Source of the DNA: Pseudomonadota bacterium
GTDB lineage: Bacteria > Myxococcota > Myxococcia > Myxococcales > Myxococcaceae
Direction of reading: 5' to 3'
DNA length: 27,513 nucleotides
Assembly (NCBI GenBank): GCA_023426545.1
Contig: JAFAAN010000115.1
Span: forward strand, 1-27,513
A program made the translations under genes and the position numbers. Shown piece by piece: positions 7,061 to 14,814 of this stretch; positions within the stretch are counted from its first letter, which is position 1; each line of letters opens with the position of its first letter. Below the pieces are notes generated by a model, which ran no database searches, was not told the origin of the DNA, and saw only the letters and a program-made list of their open reading frames with translations.

Positions 7061-7668
7061 CCCCAGGACATCAGGTACTCGCTGTCCAGCAGGCCCAGGG
7101 CGCGTCCGTGGATGCGCGTGCCCTGGGCGCCAATGGCATCCAGCGCGGCCCGCAGCACGCCCTCGTGGTAGCTGTACGGCATGAAGTCGCGGAACATGCT
7201 GAAGCGGCCCTGGCGCTCGTCCAGCCACTCCACCGTCCGGTCGCCGTAGCTGACGGCGGTGCTGTAGCCGGAGGGCAGGTTGCTGACGAGCCGGCGCGGG
7301 CATCCGCCGGCGAGCGCCAGGAAGCTGCGGCCCACGACGGTGCCCAGGAAGTCCTGGGCGGAGCGGACGCCCATGGTCCGCATGGCCGCCTCGAAGCCGC
7401 CGAGCTTGGGCGCCAGCAGCCCGGCGGCGCTGTACGACAGCCGCAGGAAGCTGGTGATGGGGTAGAGGAAGAAGGGCACGAAGGCGCGCTCGCGGGAGGC
7501 CGCCAGGCAGCGCGCCGCGGCAGCCTCGCCCGCTTCCTTCCGCACCACGTCGAGCGCGCCCAGGAAGAACATGCCCCGGGCACGGTCCTTCTCCTCCGCG
7601 CGGCTCAAGCGTCGAGCCAGCTCCGTCAAGGGTTCAGGCGTGCTCCGCGCGACCTCCAACGCAATCAT
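7057..7668 (-). CDS. DUF2378 / TIGR02265 family protein (Myxococcus paralogous family)
   Basis: 203 aa, about the usual length of this family, which is heavily duplicated in Myxococcus and has no established biochemical function. Recognisable family features in order: ARGMFFLGALDVVR near residue 30, an RC followed by FVPFFLYPITSFLRLSYSAA (about 63-85), a GRSFLALA segment, LPSGYSTAVSYGDR, and a C-terminal LDSEYLMSW. There is no signal peptide or membrane helix, so it is probably cytoplasmic. I use ATG 7668; an in-frame GTG at 7674 would add two residues. Its stop codon interlocks with that of the convergent histidine kinase. Upstream, on the same strand, is the metF-membrane protein pair, separated by a terminator-like hairpin, so it probably has its own promoter. 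Family assignment is from memory. Confidence 0.8.
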   Translation of the reverse strand: MIALEVARSTPEPLTELARRLSRAEEKDRARGMFFLGALDVVRKEAGEAAAARCLAASRERAFVPFFLYPITSFLRLSYSAAGLLAPKLGGFEAAMRTMGVRSAQDFLGTVVGRSFLALAGGCPRRLVSNLPSGYSTAVSYGDRTVEWLDERQGRFSMFRDFMPYSYHEGVLRAALDAIGAQGTRIHGRALGLLDSEYLMSWG

Positions 7669-7740
7669 GGCCACCCCCGTTCTGGGTGGAGGCGCCGGCT
7701 CCGCGCGCCCCTCGTGTGGCTACGAAAGTGAGGGAATCCA

Positions 7741-7809
7741 AGAAAGGACGAAAGCCCGCACGGCTGCAACCCGGGGGCAGTGGGAGCCCCAGTGGTGAAC
7801 AGTGCGGGC
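7741..7809 (-). terminator. Terminator-like hairpin with structured 40-nt loop
   Basis: On the minus strand GCCCGCAC (7809-7802) pairs perfectly with GTGCGGGC (7761-7754), followed by TTTCGTCCTTTCTT. This tail resembles the TTTCGTCTTT after the gcvP terminator at 13841-13877. The 40-nt loop can form an inner GGGGC/GCCCC hairpin. It lies about 115 nt past the stop of the 7925-8347 gene and would end that transcript before the DUF2378 gene. The long loop is unusual for an intrinsic terminator, so a small structured RNA is an alternative. Confidence 0.5.
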
Positions 7810-7924
7810 GCTCCGTCAGAGGGGAAGCGAGGCCGGGGGCGCCGCGTGTGCTCGCGTGCGGGCGGTGTGGCCTGAACATCAATTCCGGCGGCCGGCCCGG
7901 GGCCAACCGCCGCGTATTGAACGC

Positions 7925-8347
7925 TCAAGCCGTGAAGGCTTCGCGCACGCCCTCGCGGCGCAGCGTGAACAGCATCCAGACGGCCACCGGCACGCCGATG
8001 ACGCAACCCGGAGACAAGATGTAGAGCGCGGTGATGCCACCCACCGTGGCCAGGCCATAGCCCCGTAGGTTGAGCGCGCTGATGGCGCCCCACGTGGAGA
8101 GCACGCCGCAGAGGATGCCCACCACCAGCATCAGCGCCAGCGCCGGCGTCAGCTCCAGCGTCGTGGCCTCCGCGCCCGCGGGAACGAAGGGCGAGGTCAC
8201 CTTCATCGCCGCCAGCACGAAGCCCGCGATGTTGTAGATGACGTTGAGTACCCCCGTGCACAGCAGGAAGAACGCGGGCGGGCGGAGGATGTTCAGGACC
8301 TTGTTGCGCGGGTCGTCTTTGGGCAGCTGGATTCCAGGACCACTCAT
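7925..8347 (-). CDS. Small four-helix membrane protein coupled to metF
   Basis: 140 aa, no family recognised. After a short polar N-terminus (MSGPGIQLPKDDPRNK) there are about four hydrophobic segments: near residues 23-48 (PPAFFLLCTGVLNVIYNIAG), 65-92 (two helices or one long one, LALMLVVGILCGVLSTWG) and 100-128 (ITALYILSPGCVIGVPVAVW). A basic tail ends the protein. It is expected in the inner membrane. ATG 8347 overlaps the metF stop as ATGA, which strongly supports this start and translational coupling to metF. The frame is open upstream inside metF, but that part is the antisense-free overlap of metF coding sequence in another frame and has no hydrophobic character. A transport or regulatory role linked to one-carbon metabolism would be inference only. 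Confidence 0.75.
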   Translation of the reverse strand: MSGPGIQLPKDDPRNKVLNILRPPAFFLLCTGVLNVIYNIAGFVLAAMKVTSPFVPAGAEATTLELTPALALMLVVGILCGVLSTWGAISALNLRGYGLATVGGITALYILSPGCVIGVPVAVWMLFTLRREGVREAFTA

Positions 8348-9216
8348 GAACGGGCTCTCAGTGCGCTCACGATCATCCGCGTCGCCGGGGACTTGTTGAG
8401 CGTGTAGAAGTGGATGCCGGGGACGCCCCGGGACAGCAGCTCCATGCACTGCACCGTGGCGTGGGCCACGCCGAGCTGCGCCACGGCGTCCGGCTGGTCC
8501 TTCACCCGCTCGAGCTGCAACGCCAGGCGCATGGGCACGGTGGCTCCGCACAGGCGCGTGAAGCGTTGAATCTGCTCGTAGTTGGTGATGGGCATGATGC
8601 CGGGGACGATGGGGACGTTGATGCCCGCGCGCCGCGCTCGCTCCACGAAGTCGAAGTAGAACGCGTTGTCGAAGAAGAGCTGCGTCACCACGAAGTCCAG
8701 GCCCGCGTCCACCTTCGCCTTGAGATGACGCAGGTCGTCGTCACGAGAGGGCGTCTCCACGTGGCCCTCCGGATAGCATGCTCCCCCGAGGCAGAAGTTG
8801 AAATCCTCTTCTCGGATGAATCGCACCATCTCCGACGCGTAGCGGAAGCCGCCGGCATGGGGCTCGAAGCGCGCCTGGCCCTTGGGCGGGTCTCCGCGCA
8901 GCACCAGGACGTTGTCGACCTTCGCGGCCTGGAGCTTCTCCAGCACGCCGCGCAGGTCATCCGGGCCGTGTCCCCCGCACGTCAGGTGGGCCATGGCCTC
9001 GATGCCCGTCTCCTGCTTGATGCGCAGCACCAGCTCCACCGTCTTGCCGCGCGTGCTGCCACCCGCGCCCTCGGTCACCGACACGAACCCGGGCTGCAGG
9101 GTGGCCAGATCCTCCAGGGCCTTGAGCAGGTTGGTCTCGCCTTCCTCCGTCCGGGGCGGAAAGAACTCGAAGGAGAAGCACGGGTCCGAAGGATTCAACC
9201 GATTACGAATCTTCAT
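8344..9216 (-). CDS. metF: 5,10-methylenetetrahydrofolate reductase
   Basis: Reduces 5,10-methylene-THF to 5-methyl-THF, the methyl donor of methionine synthase; a FAD-dependent TIM barrel. 290 aa, close to the E. coli length (296). Visible motifs are FSFEFFPPRTEEG with the catalytic Glu17, SVTEGAGGSTR (46-56), AHLTCGGH (76-83), LVLRGDPPKG with Asp109, GGACYPEGHVE, VTQLFFDN and VPGIMPI. ATG 9216 places the family start FEFFPP at the usual distance and has GGGG about 7 nt upstream; an in-frame start at 9246 would run into the divergent promoter region. The stop overlaps the start of the membrane protein gene (8344-8347, ATGA). It is divergent from gcvT across 96 bp, so both users of methylene-THF could be controlled from the same small region. 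Confidence 0.96.
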   Translation of the reverse strand: MKIRNRLNPSDPCFSFEFFPPRTEEGETNLLKALEDLATLQPGFVSVTEGAGGSTRGKTVELVLRIKQETGIEAMAHLTCGGHGPDDLRGVLEKLQAAKVDNVLVLRGDPPKGQARFEPHAGGFRYASEMVRFIREEDFNFCLGGACYPEGHVETPSRDDDLRHLKAKVDAGLDFVVTQLFFDNAFYFDFVERARRAGINVPIVPGIMPITNYEQIQRFTRLCGATVPMRLALQLERVKDQPDAVAQLGVAHATVQCMELLSRGVPGIHFYTLNKSPATRMIVSALRARS

Positions 9217-9248
9217 GTCTGCCCCAGTGTAGACGCTCCGAGTCATCC

Positions 9249-9276
9249 TTGATCAGGCAAGTCTGGGGGCTATAGT
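9249..9276 (+). promoter_or_regulatory. Putative sigma70-type promoter of gcvTHP
   Basis: TTGATC (9249-9254) and TATAGT (9271-9276) are spaced by 16 bp, matching 4 of 6 and 5 of 6 consensus bases. Transcription starting near 9283 leaves a leader of only about 30 nt before ATG 9313. That is too short for a glycine riboswitch, so any glycine control must act at the promoter. Confidence 0.6.
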
Positions 9277-9312
9277 CCGCGCCGTTTTCCACACCCCCTC
9301 CAGGAGAAGAAG

Positions 9313-10395
9313 ATGGCCCGGCAAACGCCCCTCAACGAGGCTCACCGCAAGCTGGGGGCCAGGATGGTCGACTTCGCTGGGTGGGACATGCCCGTCCAGT
9401 ACACCTCCATCATCGGCGAGCATGAGGCCGTGCGCACGGGCGTGGGGCTGTTCGACGTCTCGCACATGGGCGAGGTGGAGTTCGCCGGCCCTGGCGCCCT
9501 GGAGACGGTCAACGCGCTCATCTCCAACGACCTCACCCGCGCCGCGGACGGGCAAGCCATCTACGCGGGCCTGCTCGACGAGCGGGGCACCTTCGTGGAC
9601 GACGTGGTCGCCTACCGCTTCAGCCCCGAGCGAATCCTCCTGTGCGTCAACTCCAGCAACCGCGAGAAGGACCTCGCCTGGATGAAGACGCACGCCCGGG
9701 GCGTGACGCCCGTGGACCGCAGCGACGAGTACGCGCAGATCGCCGTGCAGGGCCCCAAGGCCGCCGGCCTGATTCAGCGCCTGACGAAGGTGGACCTCTC
9801 GAAGATTGGCACCTACCGCTTCGTGGAGGGCGAGGTCGCGGGCATCGCCAACATCATCTCCCGCACCGGCTACACGGGCGAGGACGGCTTCGAGCTGTAC
9901 TGTGCCTCGTCGGACGCGGTGGCGCTGTGGAACGCGCTGCTCACCGAGGGCGAGCAGGACGGCGTGAAGCCGTGTGGCCTGGGCGCACGCGACAGCCTGC
10001 GCACGGAGATGAAGTACGCGCTGTACGGCAATGACATCGACGACCAGCACACCGCGCTCGAAGCCGGCCTGGGGTGGATCGTCAAGCTCGACAAGGCCGC
10101 CTTCATTGGCAAGGAAGCGCTGGCGGCCCAGAAGGCCGCGGGCGTGAAGCGCAAGCTGGTGGGCTTCGAGCTCACCGGCAGCGGCATCCCCCGCCACGGC
10201 TACGCCATCTTGAAGGACGGCGCCCGGGTGGGCGAGGTGACCAGCGGCACCATGGGCCCCTCGGTGAAGAAGGCCATCGGCATCGGCTACGTGCCCACCG
10301 AGCTGGCCGCGGAGGGCTCGACCTTCGACGTGGACATTCGCGGCCGCGCCGTGCCCGCCGTGGTGGTCAAGACGCCGTTCTACAAGAAGTCCTGA
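9313..10395 (+). CDS. gcvT: Glycine cleavage system T protein (aminomethyltransferase)
   Basis: Transfers the aminomethyl carbon held on lipoyl-GcvH to tetrahydrofolate, giving 5,10-methylene-THF and ammonia. 360 aa, typical length. Family features include FAGWDMPVQY (21-30), GLFDVSHMGEVEF (45-57), the GTFVDDVVAYRF segment with the conserved Asp96/Asp97 (counterpart of the catalytic Asp), VQGPKA, SRTGYTGEDGFELY, CGLGARDSLRTE, EAGLGWIV and EVTSGTMGPSVKKAIG. An AGGAG ends 9 nt before ATG 9313. It is the first gene of gcvTHP; gcvH follows after 30 bp. GcvL (lipoamide dehydrogenase) is not in the window and is presumably shared with the 2-oxoacid dehydrogenases elsewhere. Confidence 0.97.
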   Translation: MARQTPLNEAHRKLGARMVDFAGWDMPVQYTSIIGEHEAVRTGVGLFDVSHMGEVEFAGPGALETVNALISNDLTRAADGQAIYAGLLDERGTFVDDVVAYRFSPERILLCVNSSNREKDLAWMKTHARGVTPVDRSDEYAQIAVQGPKAAGLIQRLTKVDLSKIGTYRFVEGEVAGIANIISRTGYTGEDGFELYCASSDAVALWNALLTEGEQDGVKPCGLGARDSLRTEMKYALYGNDIDDQHTALEAGLGWIVKLDKAAFIGKEALAAQKAAGVKRKLVGFELTGSGIPRHGYAILKDGARVGEVTSGTMGPSVKKAIGIGYVPTELAAEGSTFDVDIRGRAVPAVVVKTPFYKKS

Positions 10396-10425
10396 AGCAT
10401 TCCCGTTCCAGACAGGAGCACCGAC

Positions 10426-10815
10426 ATGGCCGACAACATTCCTGGCGACTTGAAGTACACCCGTGAGCACGAGTGGGCCCGCGCCCAGGGCAACGCGGTG
10501 GTGGTGGGCGTCACCGACCATGCCCAGACGTCCCTGGGAGACGTGGTGTACGTGGAGCTGCCCAAGGTGGGCGCCAAGGTGACCGCCGGCGCCTCGGTGG
10601 GCACCATCGAGTCCACCAAGGCGGTGTCCGAGCTGTTCTCGCCCCTGTCGGGCACCGTGGTGAAGGTGAACGACGCGCTGACGGACAACCCCTCCCTGGT
10701 GAACGAGGCCCCCTACGGGGACGGCTGGCTCATGGAGATCGAGCCCACGGACCCCAAGCAGGTGGACGGTCTCCTGGACGCCGCCGCCTACGCCGAGCTG
10801 CTCAAGAACGCCTGA
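10426..10815 (+). CDS. gcvH: Glycine cleavage system H protein (lipoyl carrier)
   Basis: Carries the aminomethyl group on a lipoyl arm between GcvP, GcvT and the L protein. 129 aa, typical. It starts MADNIPGDLKYTREHEWAR, the usual strand pattern, and has the lipoylation site Lys65 in VGTIESTKAVSEL. The C-terminal GWLMEIEP segment is also conserved. An ACAGGAGC Shine-Dalgarno lies about 8 nt before ATG 10426. It is the middle gene of gcvTHP, 30 bp after gcvT and 78 bp before gcvP. The order T-H-P and the spacing support a single transcript. Confidence 0.97.
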   Translation: MADNIPGDLKYTREHEWARAQGNAVVVGVTDHAQTSLGDVVYVELPKVGAKVTAGASVGTIESTKAVSELFSPLSGTVVKVNDALTDNPSLVNEAPYGDGWLMEIEPTDPKQVDGLLDAAAYAELLKNA

Positions 10816-10893
10816 GAGTGAAGCGGCGGGGGCCGGCTGTTAGGGACGGTCCTCGACTTCTCGACGCACGACTCGCCCGCGAGCCACAAAGCC

Positions 10894-13809
10894 ATGTCCT
10901 TGAACTGGAAGTACCAGGAGCCGTTTGCCGGCCGCCACATCGGTCCGGATGACACCGAGCTGAAGCAGCTGCTGTCCGCGCTGGGCGCGGACTCGCTCGA
11001 TGCCTTCATCGGCCAGGCCGTCCCGCCCGCCATCCGCGCCAGGGAGCCGCTGCGGCTCGGCCCGGCGCGCGGCGAGCACGAACTGCTGGCGTATCTGGAG
11101 TCCATCGCCGCGAAGAACCAGGTGTTCCGGTCCTTCATCGGCATGGGCTACCACGACACGCACACGCCGAACGTCATCCTCCGCAACATCTTCCAGAACC
11201 CGGGCTGGTACACCCAGTACACGCCCTATCAGGCGGAGATTTCACAGGGGCGGCTGGAGGCGCTGCTCAACTTCCAGACGATGGTCATGGACCTGACGGG
11301 CCTGGAGGTGACCAACGCCTCGCTGCTCGACGAGGGCACCGCTGCCGCCGAGGCCATGGCCATGGCCCTCCACGTGAAGGGGGACGGCGCCGCCGGCGCC
11401 GCCTTCTTCGTGTCCGAGGGCTGCCACCCGCAGACAGTGGACGTGGTGCGCACCCGCGCCCAGCCGCTGGGCGTGGAGGTGGTGGTGGGCGACCACCGCA
11501 CGGTGGACCTGGGCTCGAAGAAGTTCGTGGGCGCGCTGGTGCAGTACCCGGCCACCGACGGCGCGGTGTTCGACTACCGCGCCTTCGCGGAGCAGGTGCA
11601 CGCGGCCGGCGGCCTGCTCGTGGTGGCCGCCGACCTGCTGAGCCTCACGCTGCTGACGCCTCCGGGCGAGTTCGGCGCGGACGTGGCGGTGGGCACCGCC
11701 CAGCGCTTCGGCGTGCCCATGGGCTATGGCGGTCCGCACGCCGGCTACTTCGCGACGAAGAGCGCCTACACGCGCGTCATGCCCGGCCGCATCATCGGCG
11801 TGTCCGAGGACGCGCAGGGCCGCCGCGCGCTGCGCATGGCGCTCCAGACGCGCGAGCAGCACATCCGCCGCGAGAAGGCGACGAGCAACATCTGCACCGC
11901 GCAGGTGCTGCTGGCCATCATCGCCAGCATGTACGCCGTCTATCACGGCCCCAAGGGGCTGAAGGCCATCGCCGAGCGCGTGCACGGCCTCACGGTGCTG
12001 CTGGCGCGGGGCCTGACGAAGCTGGGCCTCAAGGTGAAGCACGACCAGTACTTCGACACGCTGCGCGTGGAGCTGCCGGCGCCGCAGGTGCGCGGCGTGC
12101 TGGCCGCCGCCGAGGCGGCGCGGATGAACTTCCGCCGCATCGACGAGAAGACGCTGGGCGTGTCCCTGGACGAGACGACCCGGCCTTCCGACGTGGAGGA
12201 CATCCTGGGGGCCTTCATCCTCGGCGCCGGCAAGTCCTGCGCGCCGCCGGCGCTGGCGGACCTGGCCGGGGAGGGCGTGGAGTGCGCCGTGGCGCCGGAC
12301 CTGCGCCGCTCCAGCGCGTACCTGACGCACCCCGTCTTCAACAGCTACCACTCCGAGACGGAGATGCTGCGCTACATCCGGCGGCTCGAGTCGAAGGACC
12401 TGTCCCTCACGCACTCGATGATTCCGCTGGGCAGCTGCACCATGAAGCTCAACGCCACCGCGGAGATGATTCCGGTGACGTGGCCGCAGTTCGGCAGGCT
12501 GCACCCGTTCGCGCCCACCTCACAGGCGGCTGGCTACAAGGTCATCTTCGAGCAACTGGAGCAGATGCTGACGCAGGTGACGGGCTTCGCCGGGTGCTCG
12601 CTCCAGCCCAACGCGGGCAGCCAGGGCGAGTACGCGGGCCTGCTCGTCATCCGCGCGTACCACCAGAGCCGCGGACAGGGGCACCGGGACGTGTGCCTGA
12701 TTCCGTCCTCCGCGCACGGCACCAACCCGGCCTCGGCGGTGATGGCGGGCTACAAGGTCGTCGTCACGAAGTGCGACGAGAACGGCAACATCGACCTGGA
12801 CGACCTGCGCGCCAGGGCGGAGGAGCACAAGGACTCGCTCGCCGCGCTGATGGTGACGTACCCGTCCACGCACGGCGTGTTCGAGGAGGAGATTCGGGAG
12901 ATCTGCGCCATCGTCCACGAGCGCGGCGGCCAGGTGTACATGGACGGCGCCAACCTCAACGCGCAGGTGGGCCTCACGGCGCCGGGCCTGATTGGCGCGG
13001 ACGTGTGCCACATCAACCTGCACAAGACGTTCTGCATCCCGCACGGCGGCGGCGGCCCGGGCATGGGGCCCATCTGCGTGGCCAGCCACCTGGTGAAGTT
13101 CCTGCCGGGGCACCCCGTCATCCAGACGGGTGGCACGGAGGCCATTGGCGCCATCTCCGCGGCGCCGTGGGGCAGCGCGAGCATCCTGCTCATCTCCTGG
13201 ATGTACATCGCGATGATGGGCGCCGAGGGGCTCACCCAGGCCACCAAGCTGGCCATCCTCAACGCCAACTACATCGCCGAGCGGCTGAACCCGCACTACC
13301 CGGTGCTGTACCGGGGCAAGCGCGGCAAGGTCGCGCACGAGTGCATCGTCGACCTGCGTCCGCTGAAGAAGACGGCGGGCATCGAGGTGGAGGATGTGGC
13401 CAAGCGCCTCATGGACTACGGCTTCCACGCGCCCACCGTGTCCTTCCCGGTGGCGGGCACGCTGATGATCGAGCCCACGGAGAGCGAGTCCAAGGTGGAG
13501 CTGGACCGCTTCTGCGACGCGATGATCGCCATCCGCCAGGAGATTCGCGACATCGAGGAGGGACGCATGCCCAGGGACAACAACGTCCTCAAGCACGCGC
13601 CGCACACCTCGCGCGTCGTCACCGCGCCGGAGTGGAACCGGCCCTACTCGCGTGAGCAGGCCGTCTTCCCCACGGCGTGGGTGCGCGAGAACAAGTTCTG
13701 GCCCTCGGTGGGGCGCCTCAACAGCGTGCTGGGTGACCGCAAGCTCATCTGCGCGTGTCCGCCCATCGAGGACTACATGACGCCGGAGCCGAAGGCCGCC
13801 ACGGCCTGA
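10894..13809 (+). CDS. gcvP: Glycine dehydrogenase (decarboxylating), single-chain P protein
   Basis: PLP enzyme that decarboxylates glycine and loads the aminomethyl group onto lipoyl-GcvH. 971 aa, the fused single-chain form; some bacteria split it into GcvPA and GcvPB. The N-terminal half contains GMGYHDTHTPNVILRNI (85-101) and PYQAEISQGRLEAL. The C-terminal half has GSCTMKLNA, SAHGTNPASAVMAGY, DGANLNAQVG and the PLP lysine Lys711 in NLHKTFCIPHGGGGPG. The C-terminal IEPTESESKVELDRF segment is also typical. ATG 10894 follows a 78-bp spacer with only a weak Shine-Dalgarno. Last gene of the operon; a strong intrinsic terminator begins 31 bp after the stop. Confidence 0.98.
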   Translation: MSLNWKYQEPFAGRHIGPDDTELKQLLSALGADSLDAFIGQAVPPAIRAREPLRLGPARGEHELLAYLESIAAKNQVFRSFIGMGYHDTHTPNVILRNIFQNPGWYTQYTPYQAEISQGRLEALLNFQTMVMDLTGLEVTNASLLDEGTAAAEAMAMALHVKGDGAAGAAFFVSEGCHPQTVDVVRTRAQPLGVEVVVGDHRTVDLGSKKFVGALVQYPATDGAVFDYRAFAEQVHAAGGLLVVAADLLSLTLLTPPGEFGADVAVGTAQRFGVPMGYGGPHAGYFATKSAYTRVMPGRIIGVSEDAQGRRALRMALQTREQHIRREKATSNICTAQVLLAIIASMYAVYHGPKGLKAIAERVHGLTVLLARGLTKLGLKVKHDQYFDTLRVELPAPQVRGVLAAAEAARMNFRRIDEKTLGVSLDETTRPSDVEDILGAFILGAGKSCAPPALADLAGEGVECAVAPDLRRSSAYLTHPVFNSYHSETEMLRYIRRLESKDLSLTHSMIPLGSCTMKLNATAEMIPVTWPQFGRLHPFAPTSQAAGYKVIFEQLEQMLTQVTGFAGCSLQPNAGSQGEYAGLLVIRAYHQSRGQGHRDVCLIPSSAHGTNPASAVMAGYKVVVTKCDENGNIDLDDLRARAEEHKDSLAALMVTYPSTHGVFEEEIREICAIVHERGGQVYMDGANLNAQVGLTAPGLIGADVCHINLHKTFCIPHGGGGPGMGPICVASHLVKFLPGHPVIQTGGTEAIGAISAAPWGSASILLISWMYIAMMGAEGLTQATKLAILNANYIAERLNPHYPVLYRGKRGKVAHECIVDLRPLKKTAGIEVEDVAKRLMDYGFHAPTVSFPVAGTLMIEPTESESKVELDRFCDAMIAIRQEIRDIEEGRMPRDNNVLKHAPHTSRVVTAPEWNRPYSREQAVFPTAWVRENKFWPSVGRLNSVLGDRKLICACPPIEDYMTPEPKAATA

Positions 13810-13840
13810 CGCCTGCTCGCGGCCCCTGAGGTCGGCAAGA

Positions 13841-13877
13841 GGCCGTCTCCCAAGGTGGGAGGCGGCCTTTCGTCTTT
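13841..13877 (+). terminator. Intrinsic terminator of gcvTHP
   Basis: GGCCGTCTCCC (13841-13851) pairs with GGGAGGCGGCC (13857-13867) over 11 bp with one G-U wobble and a 5-nt loop, followed by TTTCGTCTTT. The T-rich tail runs into the stop codon (13876-13878) of the convergent CDF gene. The minus-strand side lacks a U tract, so it mainly serves gcvP. Confidence 0.85.
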
Positions 13878-14787
13878 ACGTAGACAGGGCCATGTCGCGG
13901 TCGGGCTCGACGTGGACCACCACGTCGACCACCTGGGGGTAGGCGGACTGCAACGTCCGCTCCACCCGGTCCGCCAGCTCGTGGGCCTGCGCGGTGGTGA
14001 GCTGCGGGTCGACCTCGATCTTGAGGTCCACGTAGACGCTCTCCTCCATGCCGCGGCTGCGCACGTCACGACAGGAACGCACGCCGGGGACGGCCAGGGT
14101 GTGCCGCTTCACCTCGTCCGGGTCCAGCCGCGCGGTGTCGGAGAGGATGCCCACCGCCTGACGGACGATGCCGTACGCCACCCAGGCCACGAACACCATG
14201 ACGGCCAGGGCAATCAAGCCATCCGCGCGGGGGTAGCCCAGCCACACCAGCCCCAGGGAGCCCAGCACCGCCAGGGTGACGTAGACGTCGGACATCGTGT
14301 GGCTCGCGTCCGCCAGCAGCAGCGTGCTCTTGTACTTGCGGCCGTAGTAGCGCTCCACCCGCGTCACCGCCACGTTCACCACCAGGGTGGCGGCCATGAC
14401 GGCCGCCATGGTGCCCGTCACCTGCGGGTGCCTGTCGTTGAGCACCGAGTCGAGCGCCATGCGCCCCAGCTCCAGCATGCCCACGCCAATCATCGCGCCG
14501 ATGCCCAGCGACGCGAGCGCCTCGAATTTGCCGTGCCCGTAGGGGTGGTCCGCGTCCGCCGGGCGGGACGCCACGCCCATGGCCACCAGCCCCAGCACGT
14601 TGGAGCCGCCGTCGATGAAGGAGTGCAGCCCGTCCGCCGTCACCGCCGCGGACTCGCTGAGCATGCCGAAGGCCAGCTTGGCGGCGGCGACCGCCCAGTT
14701 GGCGGCGAGGATGCCCAGCAGCACGTTGCGGACCTTCCGGTTCCGCTCCTGCTGCGCGAGGTTTCGGTCGGTGAGCGTCGCGTCCAC
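13876..14787 (-). CDS. Cation diffusion facilitator family metal exporter
   Basis: 303 aa inner-membrane transporter with about six helices followed by a cytoplasmic dimerisation domain (about 210-303; DVRSRGMEESVYVDLKIEVD, VDVVVHVEP). The two metal-binding pairs are HxxxD in helix 2 (His55, Asp59 in ADGLHSFIDGG) and HxxxD in helix 5 (His163, Asp167 in ADASHTMSD). This HD-HD arrangement is usual in Zn2+-type CDF proteins; YiiP-like members have DD-HD. HPYGHGKFEALA (81-92) is also conserved. The metal is therefore probably Zn2+ (or Zn/Cd/Co), by inference. It starts at GTG 14787, with a GAGG about 14 nt upstream. It follows the TonB-like gene by 27 bp and may be co-transcribed with it. Confidence 0.88.
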   Translation of the reverse strand: MDATLTDRNLAQQERNRKVRNVLLGILAANWAVAAAKLAFGMLSESAAVTADGLHSFIDGGSNVLGLVAMGVASRPADADHPYGHGKFEALASLGIGAMIGVGMLELGRMALDSVLNDRHPQVTGTMAAVMAATLVVNVAVTRVERYYGRKYKSTLLLADASHTMSDVYVTLAVLGSLGLVWLGYPRADGLIALAVMVFVAWVAYGIVRQAVGILSDTARLDPDEVKRHTLAVPGVRSCRDVRSRGMEESVYVDLKIEVDPQLTTAQAHELADRVERTLQSAYPQVVDVVVHVEPDRDMALST

Positions 14788-14814
14788 GGCGTGCCACCGT
14801 ACCTCAGCGCGCGC

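Noticed and set aside
7741..7830. Cobalamin-riboswitch-like look of the plus strand (GGCTGC, GCAGTGGGAGCCCCAGTGG)
   Set aside because: The B12-box order and flanking helices are not met and no gene follows on the plus strand; on the minus strand it reads as a terminator-like hairpin.
9277..9312. Glycine riboswitch before gcvT
   Set aside because: The predicted leader is only about 30 nt, and the whole 96-bp region shows no tandem glycine aptamer pattern.
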